From WS-7 sp036505295 (GTDB taxonomy: Bacteria; Eisenbacteria; RBG-16-71-46; SZUA-252), in the NCBI GenBank assembly GCA_036505295.1, contig DASXTQ010000019.1, forward strand, positions 10,622 through 74,621: a stretch of 64,000 bases of DNA, in the 5' to 3' direction. Positions 28,428 to 37,368 of this stretch are shown in pieces. Both the position numbers and the translations under genes were made by a program. The stretch's first letter is position 1. Each line of letters starts with the position of its first letter. The notes below the pieces were generated by a model. It searched no databases, was not told where the DNA came from, and saw only the letters and a list, made by a program, of their open reading frames with translations.

Positions 28428-29018
28428 GCTGAGCGCCGTCCATCCCTGAACAAATCGCGTAAAAAATCGAAGACGCCCCTGGCTGCTTGCTGCCCTTCCA
28501 GAGGCGTCCTTATCTAGCGTCCCCTCGCTCTCGTCGAAGAGACATCTATGTCAACCGGCTCGGCCCACATGGCAGCGGTCCCGTGAGTCCGTTCACATGG
28601 TGGCTGTCCCGTAGACCGTCCCGGGCTGATATTGGGGCTCGATGGGACTCGGGCCTCCGAACCGGTGCTCCCGCAGGGAGCGTGCCAGGGGAGACCCTGG
28701 GAGGGTCCCCGGCTCCCAAAGTGCCAGCCCCATATGGTTCTACGCGCCGGAACGCGAGCGTGGCTCGCGCCGGAATCGTCGCCTCTTGAGCCTCGAGGGA
28801 CGCACAGATGAGGGCACGTCGTGTGTCTCCCGGTACGGTGCGGTAGGCAATAACCCTGAGATTTCGCCGGATGGTCATTTCGCCCTCTGCCTGAGAATTG
28901 CCTGGGCGTAAAATTTTCTTCGTCCCCGCTCGATCCGCGCGTTGATCCTCGTCCCGATCGCGCTCTACGGCGCATGGGTCGAATTCCTTCCCAAGGGCTA
29001 ACCACGGAGGGTACAGTC
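28428..29018. other. Gene-poor stretch with an imperfect hairpin
   Basis: About 590 bases without a convincing gene. An 11-bp stem with one mismatch (28472-28482 with 28498-28508) lies 45 nt past the response regulator stop and may end its transcript. An A6 tract just upstream gives T6 on the - strand, so it could also act in that direction. Nothing else stands out. Confidence 0.5.
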
Positions 29019-29501
29019 TTGGCTTTAGACGAGCCGCTTCGGAAACACCTGACGAAGCTCCTCGATTGGGAAGATGCGCACCTCGGGTTCGAAGCCGTGG
29101 TGGAAGGGGTCGACGCCGCCCTCCGAGGCGAGGTACCGCACGGCATGCCCCACTCCCCGTGGCAGCTTCTCGAGCCCTTGCGTCTCACGCAGCACGACAT
29201 CCTCGATTTCTGTCGGAACCCGGCGTATTCGGAGCGCGCGTGGCCGAAGGATTACTGGCCGTCGAGCGCGGCCCCGCCTACGGCGGCGGCGTGGGATGAA
29301 AGCATCACGGCTTTTCGCCGGGAGCGGGAAGAGCTGAAGCAGCTGGCCCAAGACCCCGCTTTGGACCTCTTCGCACGCATCCCGCATGGCACGGGGCAGA
29401 CGTATCTACGCGAGCTGCTGCTCGTCGCCGACCACAACGCCTACCACATAGGTCAGCTGGTACTCGTCCGGCGCTCCCTGGGAATATGGCCGCCGAAATA
29501 G
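29019..29501 (+). CDS. DinB-family protein
   Basis: The protein is 160 aa. I chose TTG 29019 because CGGAGG (29005-29010) lies 8 nt ahead; an upstream ATG at 28974 would add an unlike extension. Helical throughout. His residues at the typical DinB metal positions: in the L-R-L-T-Q-H-D-I-L helix and in the late A-D-H-N-A-Y-H-I-G-Q helix. DinB/YfiT four-helix proteins are metal-binding, often thiol-dependent transferases or of unknown role. It is one of three in this window. Confidence 0.75.
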   Translation: MALDEPLRKHLTKLLDWEDAHLGFEAVVEGVDAALRGEVPHGMPHSPWQLLEPLRLTQHDILDFCRNPAYSERAWPKDYWPSSAAPPTAAAWDESITAFRREREELKQLAQDPALDLFARIPHGTGQTYLRELLLVADHNAYHIGQLVLVRRSLGIWPPK

Positions 29502-29517
29502 CCGGGGGCGGCCCTCT

Positions 29518-29847
29518 ATGACCGCCGCGGACTCCAGCCACCCCATCGCGTGCAATCTCCACGCATTTTCCGCGCGGGAGCGGGAGCGGCATGCATCCTT
29601 ACTGCAAGGGGTGAGCGCAAGGATTCTCGAAACGCGCGAGCTTTCGGACGGCTTCGCATTCCGATTCGCGGCGGAGGGCGAAACGATTGCCGAGCTGGCG
29701 GAGTGGATTGGCCTCGAGCGAATGTGCTGTCCCTTCCTGCGATTCTCGATCGAGGTTGAGGCGAACGCGGGCCCGGTGTGGCTTCGGTTGACGGGGAGCG
29801 CCCAGGTCAAAGCCTTCGTCGGGTCGGCCTTCCACACGCAACGCTAA
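29518..29847 (+). CDS. Small conserved cysteine-containing protein, unknown function
   Basis: The protein is 109 aa. I-A-C-N near the N-terminus, an E-R-E-R-H helix and a central R-M-C-C-P-F-L-R-F motif recall a widespread family of small soluble proteins with conserved Cys, sometimes near metal resistance genes. Three Cys could bind a metal. The family recall is from memory; function unknown. It lies between a DinB gene and a small membrane protein, all on the + strand with short gaps. Confidence 0.65.
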   Translation: MTAADSSHPIACNLHAFSARERERHASLLQGVSARILETRELSDGFAFRFAAEGETIAELAEWIGLERMCCPFLRFSIEVEANAGPVWLRLTGSAQVKAFVGSAFHTQR

Positions 29848-29852
29848 CCCCC

Positions 29853-30305
29853 ATGAGCCTCAAACGAACAGCCCTCCTATCGGCGGCGTCGGGTTGTGCA
29901 TGGGGGGCGATTGCCTATCTGCTCGCGGGTCGTATGGTAGGAAAGGGCATCTGGGGCGGCGTGCTGGTCTCGCCCTTGATCGGGGTCCTCGTGGGCCTGA
30001 CTGCGGCAAGGCTTCGCAAGCTGCCGGCCGGCGGCCGTGCCTTCGTCTCGCTCGTGGGTCTCTACGGCGCCACCTTCCTGTTCGGCCTCGCAGTCGGGCT
30101 GGGCGGCCTCGCGACAGGCGTGAACCGCGGCGAGGGCTCGCACCGTATCCCAAGCGCGGTAATCATGCAGTCGGCGGTGGGATTCCTGTGGGGACTCACA
30201 TTCATGGGTTACATTCTCGTCCTCTGGCCTCTCTCGTACCTGAACTGCTGGCTGATCTGGAAACAAGCCGATGCGCGGAATGAGCCCATCGAGTCAGGGG
30301 GGTAA
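29853..30305 (+). CDS. Small integral membrane protein, hypothetical
   Basis: The protein is 150 aa with four hydrophobic segments (about 8-27, 33-52, 64-90, 107-130). It starts 5 nt past the previous stop. No known motif seen. Probably cotranscribed with its neighbours. Confidence 0.6.
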   Translation: MSLKRTALLSAASGCAWGAIAYLLAGRMVGKGIWGGVLVSPLIGVLVGLTAARLRKLPAGGRAFVSLVGLYGATFLFGLAVGLGGLATGVNRGEGSHRIPSAVIMQSAVGFLWGLTFMGYILVLWPLSYLNCWLIWKQADARNEPIESGG

Positions 30306-30308
30306 TCC

Positions 30309-30821
30309 ATGAGCCGTTCTCTGCCAGCGATTCTTCTCGTGGCGCTGTTCGCAACGTGCCCACCCGCGCGGGCCGCGGAGCAGTCGACGCCGGCGGGGCA
30401 CGACGCGGGGGATGCTCGAGAACGCGACAGCCCCTCCGACGGACGCACGCTTGTGCGCCTCGAGAATGACTGGGCCAGAGCTCTGGTACGGCGTGACGCC
30501 GCGACGTTTCGCCGGCTCCTCGCGAAGGGGTTCGTGTACACGGAGAACGACCGCGTGATGGGACGTGACGCGGTCGTGCGTGAATTGACCGCCGGGGCCG
30601 ACAGTATCCAGTACGCACGCAACAAGAACATGCGCGTTCGTTCGTTCGGCACGACCGCGGTGGTCACCGGCTGGCTGGTCGTGCGCGGGCGTAACGCGGG
30701 TGTTCTGTTCCATCGCCGGTACCGCTTCACCGACACGTGGGTCCGTGGCCAGGATGGGTGGCAGATTGTGGCCGCGCACGACTACCTCGCGCCGAGGGGC
30801 GCTCGATCGAAATCCGACTGA
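30309..30821 (+). CDS. Exported NTF2-like (DUF4440/SnoaL-type) protein
   Basis: The protein is 170 aa. A signal peptide (about 1-22, ending A-R-A-A) is followed by an NTF2-like fold from about 45: E-N-D-W-A-R-A-L-V-R-R-D, F-V-Y-T-E-N-D-R, and the terminal D-G-W-Q-I-V-A-A-H strand. Such proteins are small-ligand binders or enzymes in the periplasm; the specific activity is unknown. It lies 3 nt after the membrane protein gene and 14 nt before the putative selenoprotein gene. Confidence 0.75.
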   Translation: MSRSLPAILLVALFATCPPARAAEQSTPAGHDAGDARERDSPSDGRTLVRLENDWARALVRRDAATFRRLLAKGFVYTENDRVMGRDAVVRELTAGADSIQYARNKNMRVRSFGTTAVVTGWLVVRGRNAGVLFHRRYRFTDTWVRGQDGWQIVAAHDYLAPRGARSKSD

Positions 30822-30835
30822 AGCGGGCGGATCGC

Positions 30836-31459
30836 GTGCCGAGGCTCTCGCGCCGTCGAGTCGCGTTGGTGCTCCTCCTTGCCGTTGCGACGCTCTCATG
30901 CGCCAGGTCGCAGGAGGAGGGCCGGTGGGGCCGTGGACGGGAACCGGGGAGGCTCAATCGGCTCGACCGGACCACGCTTGCCGCCCTGCGCGACTCCTTC
31001 AATGCCGCGATCGATCGCCCGAGGATCCTCGTGATGCTGTCGCCGACCTGAGGGACGTGTCTGCGGGGGGCCTCCGCGGTGGCGGCGATTCTCAAGACCC
31101 GTGCGGGCACGCCGGTCCGCGCCTTCGTCGTGTGGGAGCCGGTCCTCTGGACCGATGCCTTCCGCCCGTCCGATGGCGTCCTGTCACGGTACGTCTCCGA
31201 CGCGCGAGCCACCCACTGGTGGGACCCGGACCGGAGCCTGTCCGAAGAGATTCTTCGATCCCCGTGGACGAGGAAGTACCCCGTTCGAGGGGGACCGCTG
31301 AAGACCGTGTGGGACTGGGTGGCGTGCTACCCTCCTGGTGCACGGTGGGAGGCGGACTTCCCCGAGCCGATCGTCCAGGATTTCCCTGTCGTCGATTCCG
31401 CCGATCGCGTGGGCGATTGGCTCGGCGGCGCTGCAGCCGCCGTGGGACCAGATCCATAA
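30836..31459 (+). CDS. Thioredoxin-like lipoprotein with in-frame UGA, probable selenoprotein
   Basis: The protein is 207 aa if UGA at 31049-31051 is read as selenocysteine (U72). The GTG start gives a lipoprotein signal (R-R-R, hydrophobic core, L-S-C22). The residues around the UGA are L-S-P-T-[UGA]-G-T-C-L-R-G-A, so the stop falls at the first position of a CxxC redox motif after a thioredoxin-like beta strand (I-L-V-M-L-S-P). The same frame continues to 31459 with coding character (V-V-W-E-P-V-L, W-D-P-D-R-S-L). A hairpin (31061-31066 with 31074-31079, G-rich 7-nt loop) sits about 20 nt after the UGA, where bacterial SECIS loops lie. The alternative is a nonsense mutation in a Cys codon. 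No sel genes are in the window. Confidence 0.65.
31056..31084 (+). promoter_or_regulatory. Candidate bacterial SECIS hairpin
   Basis: Six base pairs (31061-31066 with 31074-31079), a 2x2 internal mismatch, then three more pairs (31056-31058 with 31082-31084). The apical loop starts with G and is centred about 20 nt past the UGA. By-eye folding in GC-rich sequence, so weak alone. Confidence 0.35.
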
Positions 31460-31475
31460 AACGGGAGTGATCAGG

Positions 31476-32969
31476 GTGAATCAGAAGCTCGACCAGAACC
31501 CCCGGCTGGAAGAAGAAGAATCGCTCGATCCGCAAGACTGGAGCGACATGCGCCGCCTGGGCCATTGCATGGTGGACGACGTCATGGATTATCTGGAGCG
31601 TGTCCGCGAGCGTCCGGTATGGCGACCTGTTCCGGAAAACGTCAAGGCCGCGCTGCGCTCTCCGCTTCCCGTCGAGGGACAGGGTGCCGGGGCGGTGTAT
31701 GAGGATTTCCGCCGCACGGTGTTCCCGCACGGAATGGGGAACGTCCACCCTCGTTTCTGGGGCTGGGTGATCGGGACGGGGACGCCGCTCGGCGCTCTCG
31801 CCGACATGTTGGGTGCCGCCATGAACCCGAACATCGGGGGCGGCGACCAGGCCCCGAACTATGTCGAGCTCCAAGTTCTGACCTGGCTCAAAGAGATGCT
31901 CGGCTATCCGGCAGCCGCGAGCGGGCTCTTGGTCAGCGGCGGCTCGATGGCGAATCTGGTCGGCCTCGCGGTGGCGAGGAACGCAAAGGCAGAGGTGGAT
32001 ATCGCGCAGGAGGGGGTCGCCGCAGCGGGGCGCACCATGACGCTTTACGCGTCGGCGGAGACCCACAACTCGGTGAGGAAAAGCGTTTCGCTCCTCGGGC
32101 TCGGGCGCGCAGCATTGCGGGAGATCCCGGTGGACGATGCCTACCGGATCGATCTCGCGGCGCTGCGCCGGGCGATCGACGAGGACCGCAAGGCCGGACG
32201 GCATCCGTTCTGCGTTGTGGGCAACGCAGGCACGGTCAACACCGGCGCGATCGACGATCTATCCGCGATCGCCGAGATCTGCGCGGCTGAGAATCTCTGG
32301 TTCCACGTCGACGGCGCGTTCGGCGCGCTCGCCGCTCTCTCGCCGCGACTGAAGCCGCTCGTCCGAGGGATGGAGCGTGCCGACTCGCTGGCGTTCGACC
32401 TCCACAAATGGATGTACATGCCCTACGAGGTCGGATGCGCTCTCGTTCGTTGGCCCGAGCAACATCGTGCGGCGTTCATCTCACCCGCCGATTACCTCGC
32501 CCACTTGGACCGCGGCCTTCCCGCCGGCCCGATCTGGTTCAGCGAGTATGGCGTGCAGCTCTCGCGCGGCTTCCGGGCGCTCAAGGTGTGGATGTCGCTC
32601 AAGGAGCACGGCATCTCGAAGTACGGGCGTCTGGTGGCGCAGAATTGCGAGCAGGCGCAGTATCTCTCCGCGCTCGTGACCGCAAGTCCGGAGCTGGAGC
32701 TGATGGCGCCCGTACTCCTCAACATCGTGTGCTTTCGCTTCGCGCCTCGGGGAACGGACGGCGACCGCCTCGACAGGGCAAACGAGGAGATCCTCTTCGG
32801 TCTGCAGGAGAGCGGGACTGCGGTTCCCAGCTCGACCCGCTTGGGCGGACGGCTCGCGCTCCGGGTCTGCATTTGCAACCACCGTACCCGTCGCGAGGAC
32901 CTCGAGCTGCTCGTGCGCGAGGTCATCGAGCGAGGGCACAAGACCATGAGCGAATCCGTCCGTCGATAA
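31476..32969 (+). CDS. PLP-dependent group II decarboxylase (aromatic-L-amino-acid decarboxylase type)
   Basis: The protein is 497 aa. GTG 31476 is chosen because GGGAG lies 8 nt ahead; GTG 31467 is possible. Family signs: H-P-R-F-W-G-W-V near residue 90, the S-G-G-S-M-A-N-L phosphate-binding stretch, N-A-G-T-V-N-T-G, H-V-D-G-A-F-G (Asp contacting PLP nitrogen), and the Schiff-base Lys in F-D-L-H-K-W-M. These enzymes decarboxylate amino acids such as tyrosine, tryptophan or DOPA, or act as related aldehyde synthases; the substrate is not clear. It starts 16 nt after the putative selenoprotein gene. Confidence 0.88.
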   Translation: MNQKLDQNPRLEEEESLDPQDWSDMRRLGHCMVDDVMDYLERVRERPVWRPVPENVKAALRSPLPVEGQGAGAVYEDFRRTVFPHGMGNVHPRFWGWVIGTGTPLGALADMLGAAMNPNIGGGDQAPNYVELQVLTWLKEMLGYPAAASGLLVSGGSMANLVGLAVARNAKAEVDIAQEGVAAAGRTMTLYASAETHNSVRKSVSLLGLGRAALREIPVDDAYRIDLAALRRAIDEDRKAGRHPFCVVGNAGTVNTGAIDDLSAIAEICAAENLWFHVDGAFGALAALSPRLKPLVRGMERADSLAFDLHKWMYMPYEVGCALVRWPEQHRAAFISPADYLAHLDRGLPAGPIWFSEYGVQLSRGFRALKVWMSLKEHGISKYGRLVAQNCEQAQYLSALVTASPELELMAPVLLNIVCFRFAPRGTDGDRLDRANEEILFGLQESGTAVPSSTRLGGRLALRVCICNHRTRREDLELLVREVIERGHKTMSESVRR

Positions 32970-32974
32970 CGCAA

Positions 32975-33532
32975 ATGAGCCCGAGCGAAGTCCATTCCCC
33001 GCCTCGCCGCCGCTGGTTCGATCGCCGATTCGAGCTCGGGCTCCCGCGGGAGGCGTTCCTGGATATTCTCGAGCGCGTTCGCGGCACCCCCGCGCGTCTC
33101 GAAGAGCGCGTTCGCGGTCTGACGGCGAGTGTGCTGGTACAGAGGATCGGCGAGGCGTGGTCGATTCAAGAGAACATCGGACATCTGCTTGATCTCGAGG
33201 AGTTGTGGGCTGGCCGGCTCGATGACTTTCTGCATGGAGCCAAGCAGCTCCGCCCCGCGGATCTTCAGAATCGGAAAACACACGAGGCTCGGCACAACGA
33301 TCGGCCGCTCGAGGACCTCCTGACCGCGTTCCGAAGCGCTCGCCTCACCACGGTCGAGCGACTCGAGGCACTGGGGCCGGCCGACCTGGATCGCACCGCC
33401 CTTCATCCACGTCTGGCCCAGCCCATGAGCGTGATCGACCACTTCTTCTTCGTCGCCGAGCACGACGATCATCACCTCGCGGCCATTGGCGGGCTCATCC
33501 GCGCCCATCGGTCGCGAGGAGTGGGAGCCTAA
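32975..33532 (+). CDS. DinB-family protein
   Basis: The protein is 185 aa, ATG 5 nt past the decarboxylase stop. The helical bundle has the early N-I-G-H-L-L-D-L-E-E-L-W helix and late A-E-H-D-D-H-H-L-A, the expected metal-binding His pattern. Closer to DinB_2 style than the protein at 29019. Probably cotranscribed with the decarboxylase. Confidence 0.8.
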   Translation: MSPSEVHSPPRRRWFDRRFELGLPREAFLDILERVRGTPARLEERVRGLTASVLVQRIGEAWSIQENIGHLLDLEELWAGRLDDFLHGAKQLRPADLQNRKTHEARHNDRPLEDLLTAFRSARLTTVERLEALGPADLDRTALHPRLAQPMSVIDHFFFVAEHDDHHLAAIGGLIRAHRSRGVGA

Positions 33533-33585
33533 CGCAGGGATTCGTCCGGCCCGAAACGCATCAACCAACCTAGGAGATCGCGTCC

Positions 33586-34551
33586 GTGTTCATCGGTCAC
33601 TACGGTGTGAGCTTCGCCACAAAGAGCGGCGATCGGTCGATCCCTCTCTGGGTTCTTTTCATCGCGGTCCAGCTGCTCGATGTCGCCTGGGCTCCTTTCG
33701 TGCTTCTCGGGATCGAGAAGGTGCGCATCGTGCCGGGGTTCACCGCGACGAATCCGCTCGATCTCTATTACATGCCTTTCACCCACAGCCTGGTCGCCGC
33801 GCTGCTCTGGTCCGCGGCAGCGTTTGCCGTGTATCGACTGGTCGCACCAGGCAAGAGGGCTTCGTCGGCGCTCCTCGTCGGCGCGGCCGTTTTCTCGCAC
33901 TGGGTTCTCGACCTTCTCGTTCACAGGCCGGACCTGCCACTCTACGACAACACCGCGAAGGTGGGCCTCGGGCTCTGGAATTTCCCCGCCCTGGCCCTCG
34001 GCCTGGAAGCCGTCCTTCTCTTCGGCGGAATGTGGCTGTACTTCCGGAGCGGGGCGGTGCGGCGGACCGCGATCGTCGTGTTCGGCCTGATCATGCTCGG
34101 TGTGCAGGTGTACGTGTTCTTCGGCCCGCCTCCTCCCTCGGGCAAAGCGGCCGCGGTCATGGCGCTGGTGGCCTACGCGGTCTTCGCATTGGTGATTCGA
34201 ATGCTGGAGCGGCCGCCGCGCCTGAGACAGGCAACGGCCATTTCCGCCCTCCTGGTCACGGCGTGTGTCGTCGCCGGCTGTGCGGCCGGCACCGGGCTTC
34301 ACCCCGCGATCGATGCTCCGACCCATTTTCTGGTGCGGGGGCCCGACGGGCGGGCTGTGGAGCCCACTCCAGGCGCCGGCTGCCACACTCCAATGATTGA
34401 TCCGCGGGACGGCGCTCCTCTGATCCTGATCCGGTCCGCGGGCGGGCAAGGCGACTATCAGGTTCCCGTCGCCCGATACGGTGTTCGCAAGGGAGAGCTT
34501 CTGCGACTGGACTGCGCCACAGGGAACGTGATCGGGATCATCCGACGCTGA
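33586..34551 (+). CDS. Polytopic membrane protein fused to lipoprotein-like C-terminal domain
   Basis: The protein is 321 aa, with a GTG start and TAGGAG 9 nt ahead. Residues 1-205 have about six membrane segments and His/Asp positions (F-I-G-H-Y-G at the start, F-T-H-S-L, F-S-H-W-V-L-D) like YdjM-type metal-dependent hydrolase-like membrane proteins. From about 212 a new hydrophobic core ends C-V-V-A-G-C, which looks exactly like a lipobox, followed by a 90-residue soluble domain. This suggests two once-separate genes joined in frame, or a last membrane helix with a coincidental lipobox. Activity unknown. Confidence 0.65.
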   Translation: MFIGHYGVSFATKSGDRSIPLWVLFIAVQLLDVAWAPFVLLGIEKVRIVPGFTATNPLDLYYMPFTHSLVAALLWSAAAFAVYRLVAPGKRASSALLVGAAVFSHWVLDLLVHRPDLPLYDNTAKVGLGLWNFPALALGLEAVLLFGGMWLYFRSGAVRRTAIVVFGLIMLGVQVYVFFGPPPPSGKAAAVMALVAYAVFALVIRMLERPPRLRQATAISALLVTACVVAGCAAGTGLHPAIDAPTHFLVRGPDGRAVEPTPGAGCHTPMIDPRDGAPLILIRSAGGQGDYQVPVARYGVRKGELLRLDCATGNVIGIIRR

Positions 34552-34642
34552 TGTCGGGAAGTCGGATTCCGCGTGGCGCGGGCCGCCGCCGAACTAGCGC
34601 CCGCCATTGATCGCGGGCCCAAGGCCGCGTAGAGTGCCGCGA

Positions 34643-34924
34643 ATGCCCGAGACCCTGTACATGGTGGTCGAACACTTCAAGAACAAGGACCCGAAACCGA
34701 TCTATCGTCGCTTTCGTGATCAGGGCCGGATGGCCCCGGACGGGCTCGCCTACGTCGCAAGCTGGATCGACGACAAGCTCGAGCGATGTTTTCAGCTGAT
34801 GCGGACCAACGATCGAGCGCTGCTGGATACATGGATGGCCCGCTGGAGCGACCTGGTGGATTTCGAGGTGTATCCCGTCATCACCTCGCCAGAGGCCGTC
34901 GAGCGGGTTGGGCCGTCGCTCTGA
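34643..34924 (+). CDS. DUF3303-like small protein
   Basis: The protein is 93 aa. M-V-V-E-H-F at the start, Y-R-R-F-R-D-Q-G-R-M-A-P-D-G-L, C-F-Q-L-M and W-x-D-L-V-D-F-E-V-Y-P-V are typical of the DUF3303 ferredoxin-like fold. Cytoplasmic; function unknown. Confidence 0.75.
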   Translation: MPETLYMVVEHFKNKDPKPIYRRFRDQGRMAPDGLAYVASWIDDKLERCFQLMRTNDRALLDTWMARWSDLVDFEVYPVITSPEAVERVGPSL

Positions 34925-34940
34925 GCTCCAGGAGACCAGA

Positions 34941-35504
34941 ATGAGGCGGTTCGTCCTTGCGATTGCCGGCCTTCTCGTCATTGTCATGGCGCTTTTCCCC
35001 CCATGGGAGCGCGTCGCCACGACGGCACCGGGGGTCGTCGTCGTCCGCCCGGCGGGTTACCAATGGATCTTCACGCCGCCCGAGCCGGCTCCTCCCGAGC
35101 CCGCTCGTTCCGAGATCCGCTGGTTTGACTATGAGTCCGCCCGCGATGAGGGCCACACCGACGACGAAATCGCGCGGTTTCTCTCCGAGGCTCAGCAAGT
35201 GCACAAAGGGGTCTACATTTCGAAGGAAGATTACGCCGCCTATTCGGTGAAGGCGAACGACCCGACCTCCAATCCCGCGGCCATCGCGCCTTTTGTAAAG
35301 CCTCGCCCGCTCGAGGAAAATATCGCCGCGTCCTCGATCCGCAAGAGCGGGGATCTTCTGGGTCAAAAAGGAGTGCGCCTCGATGTCGTTCGCCTGCTGG
35401 TCCAGCTGCTCGGAGCGGTGGGCGTCGCGTTCTTGGGCTTCGCGTTGCCGGCCGGTGGCAGGTCGGGGATTGAAGAAGACGCGAGCGGACGGCGGCGCCT
35501 CTAG
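34941..35504 (+). CDS. Membrane protein with two terminal helices, hypothetical
   Basis: The protein is 187 aa, ATG with CAGGAGA ahead. Membrane segments at about 3-20 and about 150-170 enclose a hydrophilic 120-residue middle region with a P-P-E-P-A-P-P-E-P run. No family recognised. It lies 16 nt after the DUF3303-like gene. Confidence 0.6.
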   Translation: MRRFVLAIAGLLVIVMALFPPWERVATTAPGVVVVRPAGYQWIFTPPEPAPPEPARSEIRWFDYESARDEGHTDDEIARFLSEAQQVHKGVYISKEDYAAYSVKANDPTSNPAAIAPFVKPRPLEENIAASSIRKSGDLLGQKGVRLDVVRLLVQLLGAVGVAFLGFALPAGGRSGIEEDASGRRRL

Positions 35505-35541
35505 GTCCGTTCGGCGGCGCTCCCGCGTAACCGCCCTCGAA

Positions 35542-36696
35542 CTACAGCGTCTTTAGAAACGCGATTACCGCCTCTCGCTCTTTCGGGGTGAGCGCTTTGA
35601 AGCGGTCCCGCGCGCCCGATCCTTCGCCCCCATGCAGCTCGATCGCCTGGTCGAGCGTGGCGGCGCGGCCATCGTGGAGGAAATGGTGTGCGAGACGCAC
35701 GCCGACGAGAGGCTCGGTCCTGAATTCGGACGGGGCCGCGAGGCCGAGGCAAATGTCCGCCAGGTCCGGGCCCATGTCGTGGACGAGAAGGTCGGTATAG
35801 GCAAAGAATCGCTTCCGATCGAGCGCCTGTATGGGGTTTTCCCCCGTGCGAAGCGTCGGAAAATGGCACGAAGCGCACCCGATTCGATCGAATAGATAAC
35901 GGCCGTTTCCGGCCGCCCCCGTCTGTCGCAGGGGCGAGGGCGGGGCCAGGAAGCGCACGAAGTCGTTCGTGAGATCGAGCGCCTCTTGGTTGATCTCAGG
36001 GTCGGGGGTGGGATCGACCCCGTCAGGAATTGGCGCTCCACCGATCGATTCCTCGGTCGGGACGGCTGGATTCGTGATGCCCTGCTCGATGACGAATGCG
36101 CCCGCGTTGAATTCGCTCAGCGTCGGCACGAATGCCTTGCGCCCGAACCGCCCGATGCGCCCATCCACGAAGCGGTTCAAGCGCCCGGAAATCCCATCGT
36201 GGTTCCTGTCGTCGGGATCGGCGTAAGAGACGAGGTCCGAGTCGGGCACGGCATCGAGCAGACCACGACCGAAAATCGCCAGCGAGGTTCGTAGGCCACG
36301 CCCGGTGGCCTCTTTGGGGAGGGGTTCCTTGTCGAGTCCCAAGGCAGCCTTGAGCGCGGGCGTTGCGTCCTGCTGGATGACCGGGCCACCTTCGCCCGCG
36401 AGCGGATCGCAGTTCCCGTCGGCGTGGAATGCCGTGGCGTGCACCTCCACCTCATCGCCGCTTCCCCCCGACACGGGATCCTCGTGGCACTCCCCGCAGG
36501 CGGTGGAGTTGAAGAGCGGGCCAAGTCCCGTTTCGGGCGTGAAGACACTGTCGAAGACCGCCCGGCCGCGCCGGAACCGGTCGCGTTGCTCGGCGGTCAG
36601 ACCGGAGATGGGATCGCCTGGGTGCACGGGCTTCGCGCAACCGCTCGCGACGAGGGCGACGAGAAGGAGGACCGATGCGGCCGGCGCCAGCCTCAA
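35542..36696 (-). CDS. Di-heme oxidoreductase-type lipoprotein (DUF1111, cytochrome c peroxidase-like)
   Basis: The protein is 384 aa from TTG 36696, which overlaps the upstream stop (TTGA) and gives a perfect lipoprotein signal (MRLAPAASVLLL, V-A-S-G-C20); an ATG at 36753 would add 19 unlike residues. Two haem c sites: CGECH (67-71) and CASCH (274-278). Family features include the D-G-I-S-G-R-L-N-R stretch and H-H-F-L-H-D-G-R near the C-terminus. Exported electron-transfer oxidoreductase, probably periplasmic. It follows a small exported DUF5666-like protein on the same strand. Confidence 0.85.
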   Translation of the reverse strand: MRLAPAASVLLLVALVASGCAKPVHPGDPISGLTAEQRDRFRRGRAVFDSVFTPETGLGPLFNSTACGECHEDPVSGGSGDEVEVHATAFHADGNCDPLAGEGGPVIQQDATPALKAALGLDKEPLPKEATGRGLRTSLAIFGRGLLDAVPDSDLVSYADPDDRNHDGISGRLNRFVDGRIGRFGRKAFVPTLSEFNAGAFVIEQGITNPAVPTEESIGGAPIPDGVDPTPDPEINQEALDLTNDFVRFLAPPSPLRQTGAAGNGRYLFDRIGCASCHFPTLRTGENPIQALDRKRFFAYTDLLVHDMGPDLADICLGLAAPSEFRTEPLVGVRLAHHFLHDGRAATLDQAIELHGGEGSGARDRFKALTPKEREAVIAFLKTL

Positions 36697-37013
36697 CGCG
36701 GGCCAACCTTCTCGATGCGATCCGCGATGAGCTGTTTGCCGGAATAATGGCATTGCACACGCACGATGTCGCCGCGCTTCAGCGCGCTCATCGAAACCGC
36801 GGCGCCTCCGCTCGCGAGGGTGGGCGGGACCGAGAGGTGCACGAGCCGCAGGGCCATGCCGACCCCGGTGACCACATCGAGGGATCCGCTCTTCGGCTGT
36901 AAGGCGTGGACGGTGCCTTGAATCGAGGTATAGGCAGGTTGTTGCTGCGCGGCGACGGCAACGAGAGTGGATGCCAGAACGAGAAGGAGCGCTGCGCTCG
37001 CGATCCGCTTCAT
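36693..37013 (-). CDS. Small exported protein, DUF5666-like
   Basis: The protein is 106 aa. GGGAGG lies 6 nt ahead of the ATG. The signal peptide (about 1-21) ends V-A-V-A-A-Q. The rest is a small beta fold with T-S-I-Q-G-T-V and G-D-I-V-R-V-Q-C-H. It is the first gene of a two-gene operon with the di-heme lipoprotein, so it may assist a periplasmic redox step. Confidence 0.65.
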   Translation of the reverse strand: MKRIASAALLLVLASTLVAVAAQQQPAYTSIQGTVHALQPKSGSLDVVTGVGMALRLVHLSVPPTLASGGAAVSMSALKRGDIVRVQCHYSGKQLIADRIEKVGPR

Positions 37014-37368
37014 GTGAGGCCTCCCTTCAGGAAACCACCCGTACCAATCCTACCCCCGCACGCGAGTTGAGGATCCGCCAATATATCACCAAGCCAGCGG
37101 CGTGGCTTGGATCGACCACGCCGCCGCGTCCGTCAGGGTTTCCCCTACCCATTTTGGAGGATTCCCCCGATGGCGCATTGCGGTCACCTCAACGACCATC
37201 CGCAACAAGTGGCAGGCACGCTGGCATCTCGGTAAGCGCTCGCTGGCGACCTAAACCTAAACAGATCCCCCCAATTGCCTCGGGTCCACTACGAGCGGCG
37301 ACCGGAGGGCCGGCACCTGCCACTTGCTCCTCTTTTACGCATCCGCCCCCGTTGGTATGCTCCCCCGA
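37014..37368. other. Divergent intergenic region
   Basis: 355 bases between the - strand operon and a + strand small gene; must hold promoters for both. An 8-bp perfect hairpin (CCAAGCCA / TGGCTTGG, near 37090-37111) is visible. No gene seen. Confidence 0.45.

Noticed and set aside
28487..28789. 100-residue + frame in the intergenic region
   Set aside because: No ribosome site, biased Arg/Ser/Pro composition, no family features.
30836..31459. Frameshifted gene
   Set aside because: Both halves lie in the same frame, so it is a stop-codon matter and not a shift; the position at a CxxC motif favours selenocysteine.
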